Assembly (NCBI GenBank): GCA_023055505.1
Contig: JALIRH010000013.1
Coordinates: 9,114,001 to 9,178,000 of the forward strand
DNA: 64,000 nt
From: Callipepla californica brunnescens
Taxonomy: Eukaryota; Chordata; Aves; Galliformes; Odontophoridae
Reading direction: 5' to 3'
Shown here: piece after piece, positions 10,462-22,500 of the stretch
Layout: each line of letters begins with the position of its first letter
Position numbering within the stretch: position 1 is the stretch's first letter
Made by a program: the position numbers and the translations under genes
Notes under the pieces: model-generated
What the model was told of the DNA's origin: nothing
Database searches by the model: none
The model's input: the letters and a program-made list of their open reading frames with translations, nothing else

Positions 10462-13039
10462 CTTCAGTGGCTTTATTGCAACAATAACGTGGACATAATG
10501 TGGCAGGGATAGATTGTCTAGATCAGCAAAATCAGAGAATTCATCCCGATATCTTTAATGAAGTACAACTCCCATTGACCATAGATTAAGGTTAACCCAA
10601 AAAGAAGGCCAGGATCAGACCTTTTCTGAATTTACGCTGTTGATCAGCTCCGGTAAGCAGCCGTGGGAGTTTCATGTATTGAAAACGTAGCATTGCACTG
10701 TTACATAGACATGGTGGTAATCACAGAGAAACTGATTAACTGATGTTAATCAGGAACAGATACAATCTGGTCTTTTAATTCTCCCATGAAGAAAGTAAAC
10801 AGTCCCTCTCCTATCTGTCAAGATCTCTTCTCAGTAGAAAGTGGCTGTGAGATAGTGCAGGGCATGGACTTCTTTCACCAAGCATTTCTGTGAAGACATC
10901 TTTGTGAGTGATACCACCATGGGTAATTTGTGGAGAGTTTTCAGTGATTAAGGTTCTTTATCAGAAGATATGTATTTAGAAAATATGCTGGAATCAGAAA
11001 TTCTCTCTGCTACTTCCCTTCTTTTGCTTTGCCATTATCAGTAGGAACCTGATATTTATCAAGTTCAAAACAGTAACTGATTTACTCAGTTTTCCTCTTC
11101 CATTAGTAGATGTTGAGCTTTAAAAGATAATCACTGATTAATGGCCTACTCCTGAAAACTGTCCTGTCTCATATAAGTGACATAAGCTTGTCCTTCTGAA
11201 TCAGGTAGTTTCAGAAGTAGGATAAACCCTGGAGCCTGCATTCCTGTGCTTTGTAGCGCTTGTCTGGATTTTCTAACATCTGAGTTATGGGCTCTTAAGC
11301 ACTCACCACCTGACAGATACATATGATATAATCACAAACATTTCCTTTCCTTAGAATGCAATGCAGAAAGTATGGATCCTGTTGATCACAATGGCAATTC
11401 AACAAATTTAGTGATGCCAACTTGTTCTACAAGTGCTGTAGCAAAATTGTAGTTAGATTTATAGCTGAACACTAAAAAGGCTTCAAATAGGTTTTGAAGT
11501 AACAAAGATTTATCTTTCTTTCAAAGATTTGTATCAACTTAAAAAAGCAGAACTTAAAAAGTACAAAAATGTAACTCGCATACGATGTCAGATTCCTCTA
11601 ACTTTTTCTGGTCTTTACTGCAAATAATTTGTGAAGGATATTTGTTTCACAATGAAATTTATAACAAAACTCCCACTAATTTCAGTAGGAAAGTTTTCTC
11701 CCTAGACTTAAATCGACCAAATTAAGGATTGCATGCAATATTTACAAATACGTGCACAAGAAATGCAAACAAATACTGAGGGAATGGCATTATATAATAA
11801 TGTTAAAAATGAGTACCTGGTATTTTTATCTCATAATTTCTAATCAATGTCACCCCTGGTTTTGAATCCTGTCTGTTGTGTAGCCAGGCATTCTTTTTTT
11901 TGCACAATTACCTTTCAGGAAGTAGTTGTATAGCTGAACAATGAACTATTAGCAAAATAGGCATTGGTGTACCTAGAATTAAACTTAAAACTGCAGTCTA
12001 TACCTAATTATTTGGATGCTTGTCCCATGATTTGAGATTATTTTAAAAGCACAAGGTGTTTTGAGCTCAGACTTTGCTCAGGATGCTGATCTTTTGATGT
12101 TCTTTTGTTTTACTGAAGGTCATATGTGGATTTTCACAAAAGCATGCATAAAAATATGTAACCTCAACACATATGACCAAATTAATTTAGACAAAATGGG
12201 ACATTTTATCCCTGGGGTAACTGCACGGCAGCTGGGGGCAGTAAGCCAGACACTGATTTAGACCATCAAATGTTATATTGTTTATGTAGAAGTTATTTCT
12301 AGTAAGAGCTGGTACAGCCCAGTTTGGCAATCCAGAATCTCATTTGGGAGAGCTGTTCTCTGAAGACTTTGTTGAGGGTCATGGTCTGCAGTTCAAATCC
12401 AGTAAAGTTCAGGATTACAGCATTTGCATGGGAGATTTTACTAACTGGTTGAGACAGCTCCACTGTTCTTAATGCTTGTGAATATAAAGGGATATAAATA
12501 TTGGGGAATATATTTTTGCAGAAATAAATAAGCTTCAGGCACAACAGGCACAGTTATAAAATATTAGCTGTCTTCATCAGGAAAATGTTCCTCATTTTTC
12601 ACTTGTAATATTTGTGGCTGTTCCAGCTTCCTTTGAAGTCAGTTTTGACTTTGATTTAAGTGGGAATTCTGTGGAGTATAGACAGTTTTAGTCATCATTT
12701 TTTCACATTACCCCCATTTCATTTTAACATCTCATAGTTTTCAACACTGATATCTTTGAGTGAGCCGTGTAACTCTTCTGCATCTCTACATTTCCTAGTG
12801 ATGACAGCTGCTTGAAAACAATATCAAGGCTCAGAGGCTTAGATTTAGTTGGTACCTCACTCTAGCAGTACGTGTCTGAAAGTTTTGAGTTTTGGACATC
12901 ATTTATATTCACTTCCACATCTTTAGCCCCAGTAGACTGGAGTGATGAAATTCAGAAAAACCAGACATGATTTTAAATTCAGCTCTGAGATGTTGATGGA
13001 GCTCTCCGGAAAGCATTGATGTTTCTACTATATCAGAAA
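10462..13039. other. Non-coding DNA
   Basis: No gene or recognisable repeat. Plus-strand (12061-12261) and minus-strand (12299-12544) open frames of 66 and 81 codons have no familiar domain and no supporting splice sites. A B-box-like GTTCAAATCC at about 12392 has no tRNA fold around it. Confidence 0.55.
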
Positions 13040-13116
13040 AAATAAATATCACCTAATGTTTGTAAAGTGTTTTGAAGGTGAAATGCACTGTATAAATGAT
13101 GCATCATCATTATTTG
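13040..13116 (+). repeat. Old L2/CORE-SINE-like 3' tail
   Basis: The segment reads ATGTTTGTAAAGTGTTTTGAA, then GTGAAATGCACTGTATAAATGATG and a CATCATTATT tail. This follows the pattern of the 3' ends of ancient vertebrate L2-type LINEs and their partner SINEs (TAAAGCGCTTTGA...AAAGGCGCTATATAAATG...ATTATT). The match is from memory of the family and covers only the tail; the upstream 150 nt did not look clearly repetitive. A second copy of the same tail, inverted, lies near 31.64 kb. Confidence 0.55.
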
Positions 13117-16100
13117 TAATTGTAACACAATATGCCTCAAGAAGTAATTATGAAACTTAATAAGAAATTAATTTTCCATAGATTTTATTTTAAACATCCC
13201 ATAAAAGTTAATAGGAAATTACAGCCCTGCTCTAGTAGTCTCACATAATAGTTCCAAAGACCTAAAGGAAGGACATAATTCTTCCTTTGCAAAACCTAGT
13301 AAGAAAATTTCCCACAGAATCTTGCAAGTTTCATTTCTTTTCCATACTAGAGGGTTTTTTTATGCTGCAGTATGTAGAGTGAGAGACGGTTTTACACAGT
13401 AATCTGTTTTTCACATGCTTTGCAAAACTGTAAATAAAAAAATGAAAGCTTCTCGTACCGTACAGAAGAAAGAGCAGCATTAGTGGTCAGATTTCTAGAA
13501 ACATTTCAATTTATCTGCATATTCTGGCATGTCAACAACTGTTACATAGTATTTAGAATACATGCATGTAGTGTTTGTTAATATAAATTAAACTGTAGAA
13601 CCTCTGAAAACAATGGAGCTAAGGGAAGTTTTACTAGTAAGTCTTACCATTTCCTCAAAGCATAAAAGCAAATACATTCATTTTACCTGTATGCTGGCCT
13701 TTTTTATAGTCTTTTCTATAGTCTCCATTTCCTCTTCTTCCTTTTTAGTTTCTTTCTTTCTTTTTTTTCCTGCATCACTCTGTATTTTTTGATTCCTTAC
13801 CTCTATTTTTCCAATTCTGCTTGCTAGTATGCAGTCTTACTGATAAGCTGTAATATTCCAGCAACATTTTATTACTCTTGAAAGAAATATTCTAAGAAAT
13901 TAAATAGCATGGGCAAGTTACTGAAATGAGAAAAGCGAGAATATCCTGTATTAACAAAGTTCTCTCTTTAGAACTTTTGACTTTTGCTGACAGCCCTCGC
14001 TTTTTAAACTAAAACAATCCAAATTACATTTTAAATTCAAAGAGTTTGATGAGTAGAATTAGAAAGAACTACTTTACATTTCTTATGAAGTTAAGAAGGA
14101 GTGTTAAGGGGTACTTCATTAATTTCAGTCCTTTGTGAAAAGTCATCAGCCTTGAGACTGTTGGTGCAGCAAAGAATTTGAGACGTATAAATCCGTAGAA
14201 TACTCTGTGGAGAGTTTATCTGCATATTGCTGTTTGGTTTTATGGATGTGTAGAGATCTATTGACATGTTCTTTGCCAGCTTCAAATTAATTGAACTTTG
14301 CCCCTATCACTACCTTCTCTTAGTTGTGATACTAGCAATCAGCTCCCAATGGCCTGAGATACAAGAAAGGAGACAGCAAAAATGGGGAAGGCAGCTTTCT
14401 CTTAGATAAAAATAATCTTTTATAAATGAAGAGCATATTGTGGAATTTACAGATTAACTAATCCCAGGATTTGCCACTCAGTACAAAGAACTCTGTTTCA
14501 AAAATGGGAAGACGAGACTGCCACACTACATTTCCAAAAACAGCTTAGTGGTAATGGAGTCTGTAAAAGAAAGGGTGTGGTGGAAGCAAAGATTTGACTG
14601 GATTGGGGAAGTTTGTGTTGTTTTCTCATACAAAATAAGTTCTATTTGTAATGGAATGAGACAGCGTGGACCAACTTTCATACCCTGGTAAGCAAAAAGG
14701 ATGTTTTGAATGACGCTTGGAACATGAAGGCCAAGTGCACTGATGGGGCTGGGCTGTGTCTGAAGATCTGGCAGTTATAAACATGTTCCATATGAAGCAG
14801 AGGAGCTCTGGATGAATGTATGCTGAGGAAGATGCCGCATGTCAGAAGAGGTTCACTAACAGAGTTCAGAAAGGGGCCAGACTTGGTGCCACGAGGATTT
14901 TGAAGATGCTTTGTAACACAGAGCTCTGCACAGAACTGCATCTTGTGGGAAATACCCTTGCACTGCCCTTTGCCTCCTCTGCCTCTTCTGCCTCTTGCAG
15001 TTAGTCTGCAAGCAGTAAGGAAAAAAAGTAAGCTTCTCCCTGATGAGTATAGTCTCAGAATGAAATATCTATTGATACTGTGATATTGTTTAAAAAAGCA
15101 ATATTAAGCCTAAAGGAAGTGCTCTTGCGTTTAAGTTGAGATTCTTAATATCCCTATTCTCCAAAATGGGGTCTGTTTTCCAGATGAATGTTCAGACCAA
15201 GGAAATTAGGCTGCAGTGAGGAATGGTCATTTAATATTCAAGGGACCTACAATAGCAATTTGCAGAATGGAAGTATTTGGCTTTCAGCAGCAATCCCATT
15301 TCCTATATGTCTTCCTTTATTTTATATTTATTTAGCCAAACCATCCAACATTGCTGTGGGACATTCCAACAACAAAATAAAGGTTTCTAAATTTTTGTAA
15401 AAAATTCTATTGAAAAGAGTCAATTTTAGACCCATCAAAACTGTTACATTCCCTCATCTTTCCTTCATTTTATAAAATAAATAGGTGATAAATATAACAT
15501 TTTGTTTATATCACATTCCTGCTATTCCATCAGTCTCATTCCATTTCTGATGTGCAATTTGTGAATGTCTCTTACATGCAAATAATGTAATGAGTGCAAG
15601 ACAAAATTTGACTTGTGCCATTGTCTGAAGGGCTTGTTAGTCAAGGATTCTTGTTCCTTTTTCTCAAAAGGCTGCACTACAACAACAATTTTTTCATTTT
15701 CAGCAGAGAGAAATTTGTCTCTCCAGAAGCAGCTGGAAAGCCAGATGGAAAGTCTGTGTTTCTTCATCTTCTTTTTTTTCCCTTTCCTTCTTTAACATAA
15801 GTTCTCTACCATTAGATTAATTTACAGATTTTTTTTCAGGAAATAGATGCAATTCATATACACCCATCATGAAGTTTGAACATTGCCTCTTTAAGAAGTT
15901 CTGCGTTACAATGCAGAGTTGCAAGGTCAGCACTGAATTTGTTTGACTTTTGGAACAAGTGTATACAGTGTTCCCTGCAAGAGCCAGGTGGTAACAAAAA
16001 ATGCAGGTAGAAAGCAAGTGAGAGTCAAATTCTGGCTCAAGATTTCTGTCTCTGAATTGACCTTCAATCATATTTTCAGAGTGACCTCCTAGTTAAAGGT

Positions 16101-16719
16101 AAATGTTCCAGACATTTACCTGATAGAAACTGATTTTTCTCATAAGAATTGTGTATCTTACAACATATAGTCAGGCGGTTTCATTAGGTTCCTTAAGCTC
16201 CCTAACAAAACAGGGAATTTCAGCTCCAGAGTATGCTTTCTTGAAAACCATTTCTGGAAGGCATTTTCCATCTTTGGAAGTTGCACACCATTCTGGATCC
16301 ACACACTTTTGGATCTATGCCATGACTGCAGGTTTCTTTTCCTTTCTGATGGGATCAGTTAAGTCCTAAGCACTTCATCCTTCTCCTTTTGATAAGTCAC
16401 TGAAAATTTGGAAAACCCTTCCTGCCAAAGCTAAACAATACTGAAGTCTGCAATACCAAGTATTTGTTTGTTATTTATAACTTTGTGTATTTCTGACTCT
16501 GATATTTTTCTGACTTGAATTTGCTGGATTAGTCTTAAGTTTCAGTAATGTCTGATATCATTAACTGCTTGTGTGAAAGGAAGGGTGGGGTAACTCCCAT
16601 ACTTTTAAAGAGATCATGTTGTAGAGAATCCTTATTTTACATATTTCAGTGATATTCAGCAGGGACTGATCCTTCAATTTGCACTCACTCTTCTTTGCTT
16701 GAGTTATCAAACTTAGAAG
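13117..16719. other. Non-coding DNA
   Basis: Mostly AT-rich unique sequence. A slightly more GC-rich patch at 14,680-15,000 carries three copies of a CTCTGCCTCT-like word at about 14,970-15,000, and short open frames on both strands with no known domain. Nothing here supports a gene. Confidence 0.5.
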
Positions 16720-16720
16720 G

Positions 16721-16810
16721 AAATTAACGAACAAATTAATTAGATAGTTATAATAATAACTAATATTTATTGTCTGTCAATTATTAATTATGACCATTTT
16801 AATTACTATA
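16721..16810. promoter_or_regulatory. TAAT/ATTA-rich block, possible homeodomain site cluster
   Basis: Within 90 nt there are many TAAT or ATTA cores on both strands, including AATTAAT, ACTAATATT, AATTATTAATTATG and TTAATTAC. TAAT is the core recognised by most homeodomain proteins. Density this high also follows simply from an A+T content near 80%, so a regulatory role is only a guess. Confidence 0.2.
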
Positions 16811-17904
16811 ATCGTACATATTTTCATGCACCTCTGTAAGCAATATTGTCACCTTCCTTGGCCTTTTAACTTTTATGATATTAAGCTGTATCTCAGCCCT
16901 TATACATTATTCAAATACTTTTTTGTGTGTTTGTTACTACTCTGTTCTTTTCTGACATCATTATGATACTGACACAAAATAGCTACCTGCACAGATGTGA
17001 ATTCAGCTGTGATTGTCAGCAGATGGAGCAGATGTGGTCAATTTTTTGGCTAGTTTTTGTCTCCCTGAAAAGGCATTTGGGGAATCAGCCCTTTCATTTT
17101 GTCAGGCAATTTCTTATTCTGTCAAGAAAATGCCATTGCTGAGCGAAAACCATAGCATGCAGCCATACAGGCATGGTTACGCCAGGCATGTTGTAAAATG
17201 GGTGAATACTCGCACTAAGGACCACTGACTGTTTGTGGAGAGCTTATGTTTCCATTTGTGCAGGATAACACTGCAGGTGAGATATTTGGAAATATCAACA
17301 GGAGCATTTGCGAAGTCCCTGTTGGGCTGAACGGAGTGTTGGTTTATTTTCTTTTCTCCATGGGAGGTGCAGATGGCAGGACATTTATTTACCCTGACTG
17401 ATTTAAACTAGTGCAATATAGGACTTACAGCATTCAGTTTTTCTGTTTGTAAGACAGAGAGTGAAACAGCAGATACTTTTCTGCTAGTCAAGGCAACTTA
17501 CCAAATCTCATCTGAAAATAAAGGGTTCGATGACGTGTTTGAGCAGAACAATATGTCTTGGCTTCTTGACCCTTTTTCAAGAGCCAGATGGTAAATGTTC
17601 TCTTGCCTGGGTACTATGTGGAAAACAGGCAAGTTATTTTGCTAAGGAAATGGCAGGCGTGTCAGAATCAATAGACTAGGAAAGCTCACAGCTTGTGCCT
17701 CCTCCTGACAGATCTAGGGAAGCTGAGGATAGCAGTGTGCTGTAACAAGGCGGTCATAGAGAGACATGATTCTGCTCTGCAAACAGGGCAATTTTTTAAT
17801 GACTTCTCATGACATATTCTTTTCAGTGCTTACAGTATCACAAGGAATTGCACAGAAGCGAACTGCAGTACTGTGAATTGATCATCTTGTAATGTCTATA
17901 GATA
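16811..17904. other. Non-coding DNA
   Basis: No gene or repeat recognised. Two overlapping 71-codon plus-strand open frames in different registers (16927-17142 and 17013-17228) have no familiar domain. Confidence 0.55.
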
Positions 17905-17988
17905 GTCTATAGGCTCCTATGCTGAAAATAGGCGTTGCTTGTATCTGACCATAGGGGCACATTATAGCCTATAGTACAATGTTGTACT
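17905..17988. repeat. Imperfect inverted repeat (hairpin)
   Basis: CTATAGGCT (17907-17915) pairs with AGCCTATAG (17966-17974). The next block CCTATG (17916-17921) pairs with CATAGG (17950-17955), leaving a one-sided bulge of about 10 nt. Immediately after, AGTACAA and TTGTACT (17973-17988) form a second tight inverted repeat around TG. The bulge and the unpaired loop of about 28 nt make a microRNA precursor unlikely. Confidence 0.45.
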
Positions 17989-20900
17989 GCTTACAAAACT
18001 GCTGATCATTTCCATTCTTTATGAAGGGCTTATGGTTACATATTTGAACAGATTTCATCCATACCTGTCTGAATTTGGTGATTTTCACCTGTGGTTGGTG
18101 GCTCCATAGATGACAGGGGGAAGGTACCATGGGCAGCCTGGCTCATGGACCTTCCCTCTTTGTTGTACAAAAGGAAATGCATGAAAAAAAAGAAGAGGGC
18201 AAAGCATAGAGGCTGGCATGGCACTTAGTATGGCCAGAGGATGCAACTAAATTCTGAGTTTTCCATGCTTTCCTCAATGATATAAACATAGGACAGATTT
18301 ATGTTGCCTCCAATTTGAAATTCAGCCAACTTCTTTAAAACAAATTGCTGACTCCCATAAAGTAGAAGAATAATGGATGGAAACTTTTCTCATGTTTGAA
18401 GAGAAATGGGAGAGTACTTAAAAGTGATAAAGCATTGTAGAATGATTTACAGGATTGTTTGGGGGTGGGATTTTAAATCATTCCAGATCTTATAGGATAA
18501 TTAAACTGCTTAGGATGTGGTACTTTCAAGATAACTGGTATGACTGCAAACCTCTGTGATTATATTCACAAATATATTTAAACTCAATTTTTAGCCATGA
18601 TGGAACATTTCTAAAAGCCTATTTAAGCATGGAAGCAAATGAGTATATATACTATGTACCAGATTCTCAGCCACGCAATCCAGGTTTAAAAGTAAAACAA
18701 TTTTGCAAACAGGAGTTTGAAATTCACTTAAAAAGATTTACCAGCTCATGAAACTAGACAGAGGGATTCAATTAAGGTTATTGGAAATGAGAAGTAGCTT
18801 GGATTAATCTTGGATGCTAGATTAGTTGATGAATGTAGCTCTTTTTGCTGTTCTCAGTGGATATTAATTTCTGGTGCTGTGTTCATTTTTCATAGAGATA
18901 CACCATGTATTTTAAAGATTTTTCACTACTTGAGCTACTTGAACATTCTCCTTTTTGGCTACTTTGTTTCACAGTGTATTCTGCTTTTAATGGTTATCGT
19001 TTTGTAAGTCAAAAGGTAATCTTACCAAACTCACAATATTTCTGATTCTTTACCTTATCTGACTGTCTTCAGAGCAATTTTTGAAAGCACCTACCAAATG
19101 AAGAACACCAAGCCCCAACTCTAAAAGAATTTGATTCCCACCCCTCCAAAAGCAGTTATTCAGTGTGAAAAAAATTAAATCACAAGCCATCCAATTACAA
19201 AAATACACTAAAGAAAGGTCAGTCACCTCAATGGTAAGAGGATTATAAGTGTAACAATTGAAAACACAGTTGGGTTTGACATTTTGGAATCTGAAAATTC
19301 CTCAATAGCCAAGAAACATGTTCCCTGGAACCAAACCCTTAATGAGTCCAATTTGTTTACTATTTCTCATAGAGTCAAATGCCATTGTGTGCCCCGGACA
19401 ATGCAATTTCATTTTCAGACTAAGGTCAAAATCTGTTCTTATTGCTTTCAGTAGTGTTTCTATCTATGCTTTACAGTATTCACCATTGTTATGATGAAAA
19501 CCTATTTCAATGTGTGGACAGCAATAGAAACACTATTTAAGTGAAAGCTCTTTTATAAAGCCATGAATATCGATTCTTTTAGGATTCAGACTTGTTTGTA
19601 ATATAGGAAAAGCACTTATTCTGAATATGTCTGGTGAACATTTGAAAGAACTTTTCTATAAGTCCAAAGCTTTTTTTTCATCAATGAGTCATAACCTTCA
19701 TTTAAAACCACCCATCACACATGCTAGTTTTTGTCTCTGTACATCTTTTGTTCTCATTAGAAAAGATGGCTTTTGTTCATAACTTCAGCTAAAAAGTAGT
19801 CTGTTTCATATATTTTTCAAAACAGTGCTTTGTTGAAAGTTCCATTTCCATATTTTAATTTGTTATTACATCACATAATGAATGATGAGGCATATTCTCA
19901 ACAATGTGGACCTCTGCCATTTTTAAAACAGTGAACCTGGGCAGTTTCGTTGATTTTAGCAGTGGTTTCCAAGGAGGAAGGTAGCTTTTTTCATGAAATG
20001 TAAATGATAAACAGAAAGGCTTTATTCTGTAGCATATTTCAAGAAAATATAAGAGAACATTAGATTCTTTTGTTTTGCAGAATTTCATCCATGCTGAATC
20101 CATTTAGGCTCTGGAACAGGATGTGGAAAATATGTTTCTAAATGAAAGACTTCTATCAGAGTGACATAAAGCAACTCACTCCCTTTTTCTTCTCTAGTAA
20201 CTCCTACTACTTTGTGCCCATAGAGACTGACACCTAACAGTTATGTGGGCAGGGCTGGGAATTAATAAACACCTTAAGTCCAGAAGTTGTCAGGAAAACT
20301 GCACGAGACAAAGAGCTGAAGAGATCCAATTTGTGAGTTTGCTGTTGCCAGAGGAACCAGAAATTCTGTATATTTGAACCAAGTGTATACCACAGACAGA
20401 TCTATTATACTGACAATGTATATTTATTATTCTGTCCTTGCCACAGTAGAAGTTTTGTCCTTCATCAGATCTTTCCAAATCTGCTGTGTTTACTTATGAA
20501 CAATATTAACTTTATACTTCCTTATTAAAACTTGCATTCCTTGCTAAGATCTTGAGATTCAAAGTTTCTTTTAAATAGATGTTTCCAGATGGTCTTCATG
20601 CCTTTTTCTGTTCCTATTTTCACAGTTAAGCAGAAAGAAAATTTGGGTTTCTGAAACCAGTATGTTCATTTTTTACTATTGTTAGTTACATTTCAGACAC
20701 ACTAAAGTTTATACATAAGTGTATTTGCACACTAATTATAGTAATTGCTAAGTTGTGAATGGGTCATGTCCATTTGGAATGATGTTTCCCATTCTTCTGC
20801 CATCTCTTATTTTACTCGCGGGAATCTGCTAACAGTAAGATTAAGATCAGGCTTCTGTTAAAACCAACCATGAATGTTGGTGTGTGATTACATTGGAATA

Positions 20901-22500
20901 TATTAGAAGATGGCCTTCCTTAATATTTCTTAATTTGTTGTTGGTGGCACAGCACAATCAAGTGTGTCAGCATTAGTCAGACTCCATTAACTAACTTCCC
21001 AGTGACTGGTTGTATTGAGATATAATAAATAGTAATAAGAATATTCTTCTCTTTCTGTATTTTGTCCATTTATATTTTCTGTCTTCACTAGCTTTATGTC
21101 TACCTATGTTCAAGGAAGGTGTAAAGCATGTTGATTTTAGTGGAATATGGATAAAGCATTAGAATAAGTAATGGATTTTATACAGTAACCTTCTCTATGA
21201 CATTACAGTGTAGTTGGAATGAACAGATTTTTCAGCTGGGACAGAGGTTGTAGCCTTAAAGCTTCTATGCTTCAATAGCTACCGGAGCTCCTGCCATTTT
21301 CTAAAATGATCCGTTTCCAGTGGGCATGTGAAGCACTACTTAGCAAGATAGCCCACAGTCTATGACTTCCATTTCACGCTTCAGTGTTTTACTGTTATGT
21401 GCACACTTAAAGTGCAATGAATGCTGCTTGTTACCACTCAGATGGTGATATAGGGTAAAAGTATCTGTTAAAGAAGATTTCTTTTAAACTCTGCTTTTCG
21501 CTAAGACCGCTGCATGTGCCAGTTGGTTACAAGTGATAAGAGAGGTGCTAAGCTTGCTTTTACTTTATTTTGCTCTTCTTTTTGCTGATGCTCAAAGGGA
21601 GTTAGTAAGTAGTTCTGTGGGTCTGGGTTTAGATTCTCTCTGCAACTGGGCATTGGCCACACATGCAGCTCACCTGACACCCACTCTTTATTTCGCTTGT
21701 TATATAGGAGGAAAACCTTCCAGTGCAAAAGACAGCTTAAGGACAGTGCTTTGAAATTTGACTGGAGTTGTGTTTCTGAACTCAGATAACCATCCAGGAA
21801 AATACTTTATAACTATAAATTTGTAAATGAAGCCAGATCTTGTTTGCTTTTGAATCTTTTCACGTCGATTGCCATGGCATCGGGCATTATGCTTAATTTC
21901 CAGCCACAAGTTCTTTTCATAAAGTGAATATTTTTACTTCATTCTACTCTGAGAACTGTCCTTACTGAGCCATTTTCTTTCAAACTGTAAAACAAAATGA
22001 TAAAAAGTGCTATATATTTTTAAATCTTCTGAAATAGAGACGATGGTTTAAGTGGGCATAATTGTATTGATTTCACCACAGCTTTGTCTATCTGTACTTG
22101 AAGAAAGTTCACTACAAATAGGGAACAAGACCAGCAGAAATCTATATTTGAAGGAGGCAGTATCCATTTTACTATTAAAAATATTACAAAAATCTAAGTG
22201 TAGTTACTGTGCCTGTATTATAAAATAAAATAAATATAGGACATAGAGTGAAATATATATATTTTCTTCAGCCTTGTGCCTTTGTCTTGTCTGGCTCTGA
22301 AGCAGTGTCAGTTTGACTTGCTTTTTTAGTGAGCAGAAAGAAAAAGAAACCTATTTTTCGAGAATGGAGGGAATACAAATGATACTGCTTTAGCTGATGT
22401 GTTCAGTGCTAAGAACATTTTATTTCTCCTGCTCTATAAACCTGTATTACAACTGGTGTAGTTTGTCTTGGGACTTATTTCGAGTTCTATCTTTTTGGTG
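17989..22500. other. Non-coding DNA
   Basis: Unique AT-rich sequence. Open frames on both strands are below 85 codons and unrecognised. One at 21533-21754 (plus, 73 codons) begins with a hydrophobic stretch resembling a signal peptide, but it uses a GTG start and has no supporting context. Confidence 0.5.

Noticed and set aside
12388..12405. B-box-like GTTCAAATCC, possible tRNA gene or tRNA-derived SINE
   Set aside because: No acceptor stem, D-arm or anticodon arm can be drawn around it and no CORE-SINE follows.
17905..17975. MicroRNA precursor candidate
   Set aside because: The stem has only about 15 pairs with a large one-sided bulge and a long loop, unlike a Dicer substrate.
21983..22020. 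Possible third copy of the L2-like tail (AAAAGTGCTATATAT)
   Set aside because: Only about 15 nt agree, and the sequence is A/T-rich enough for this to be chance.
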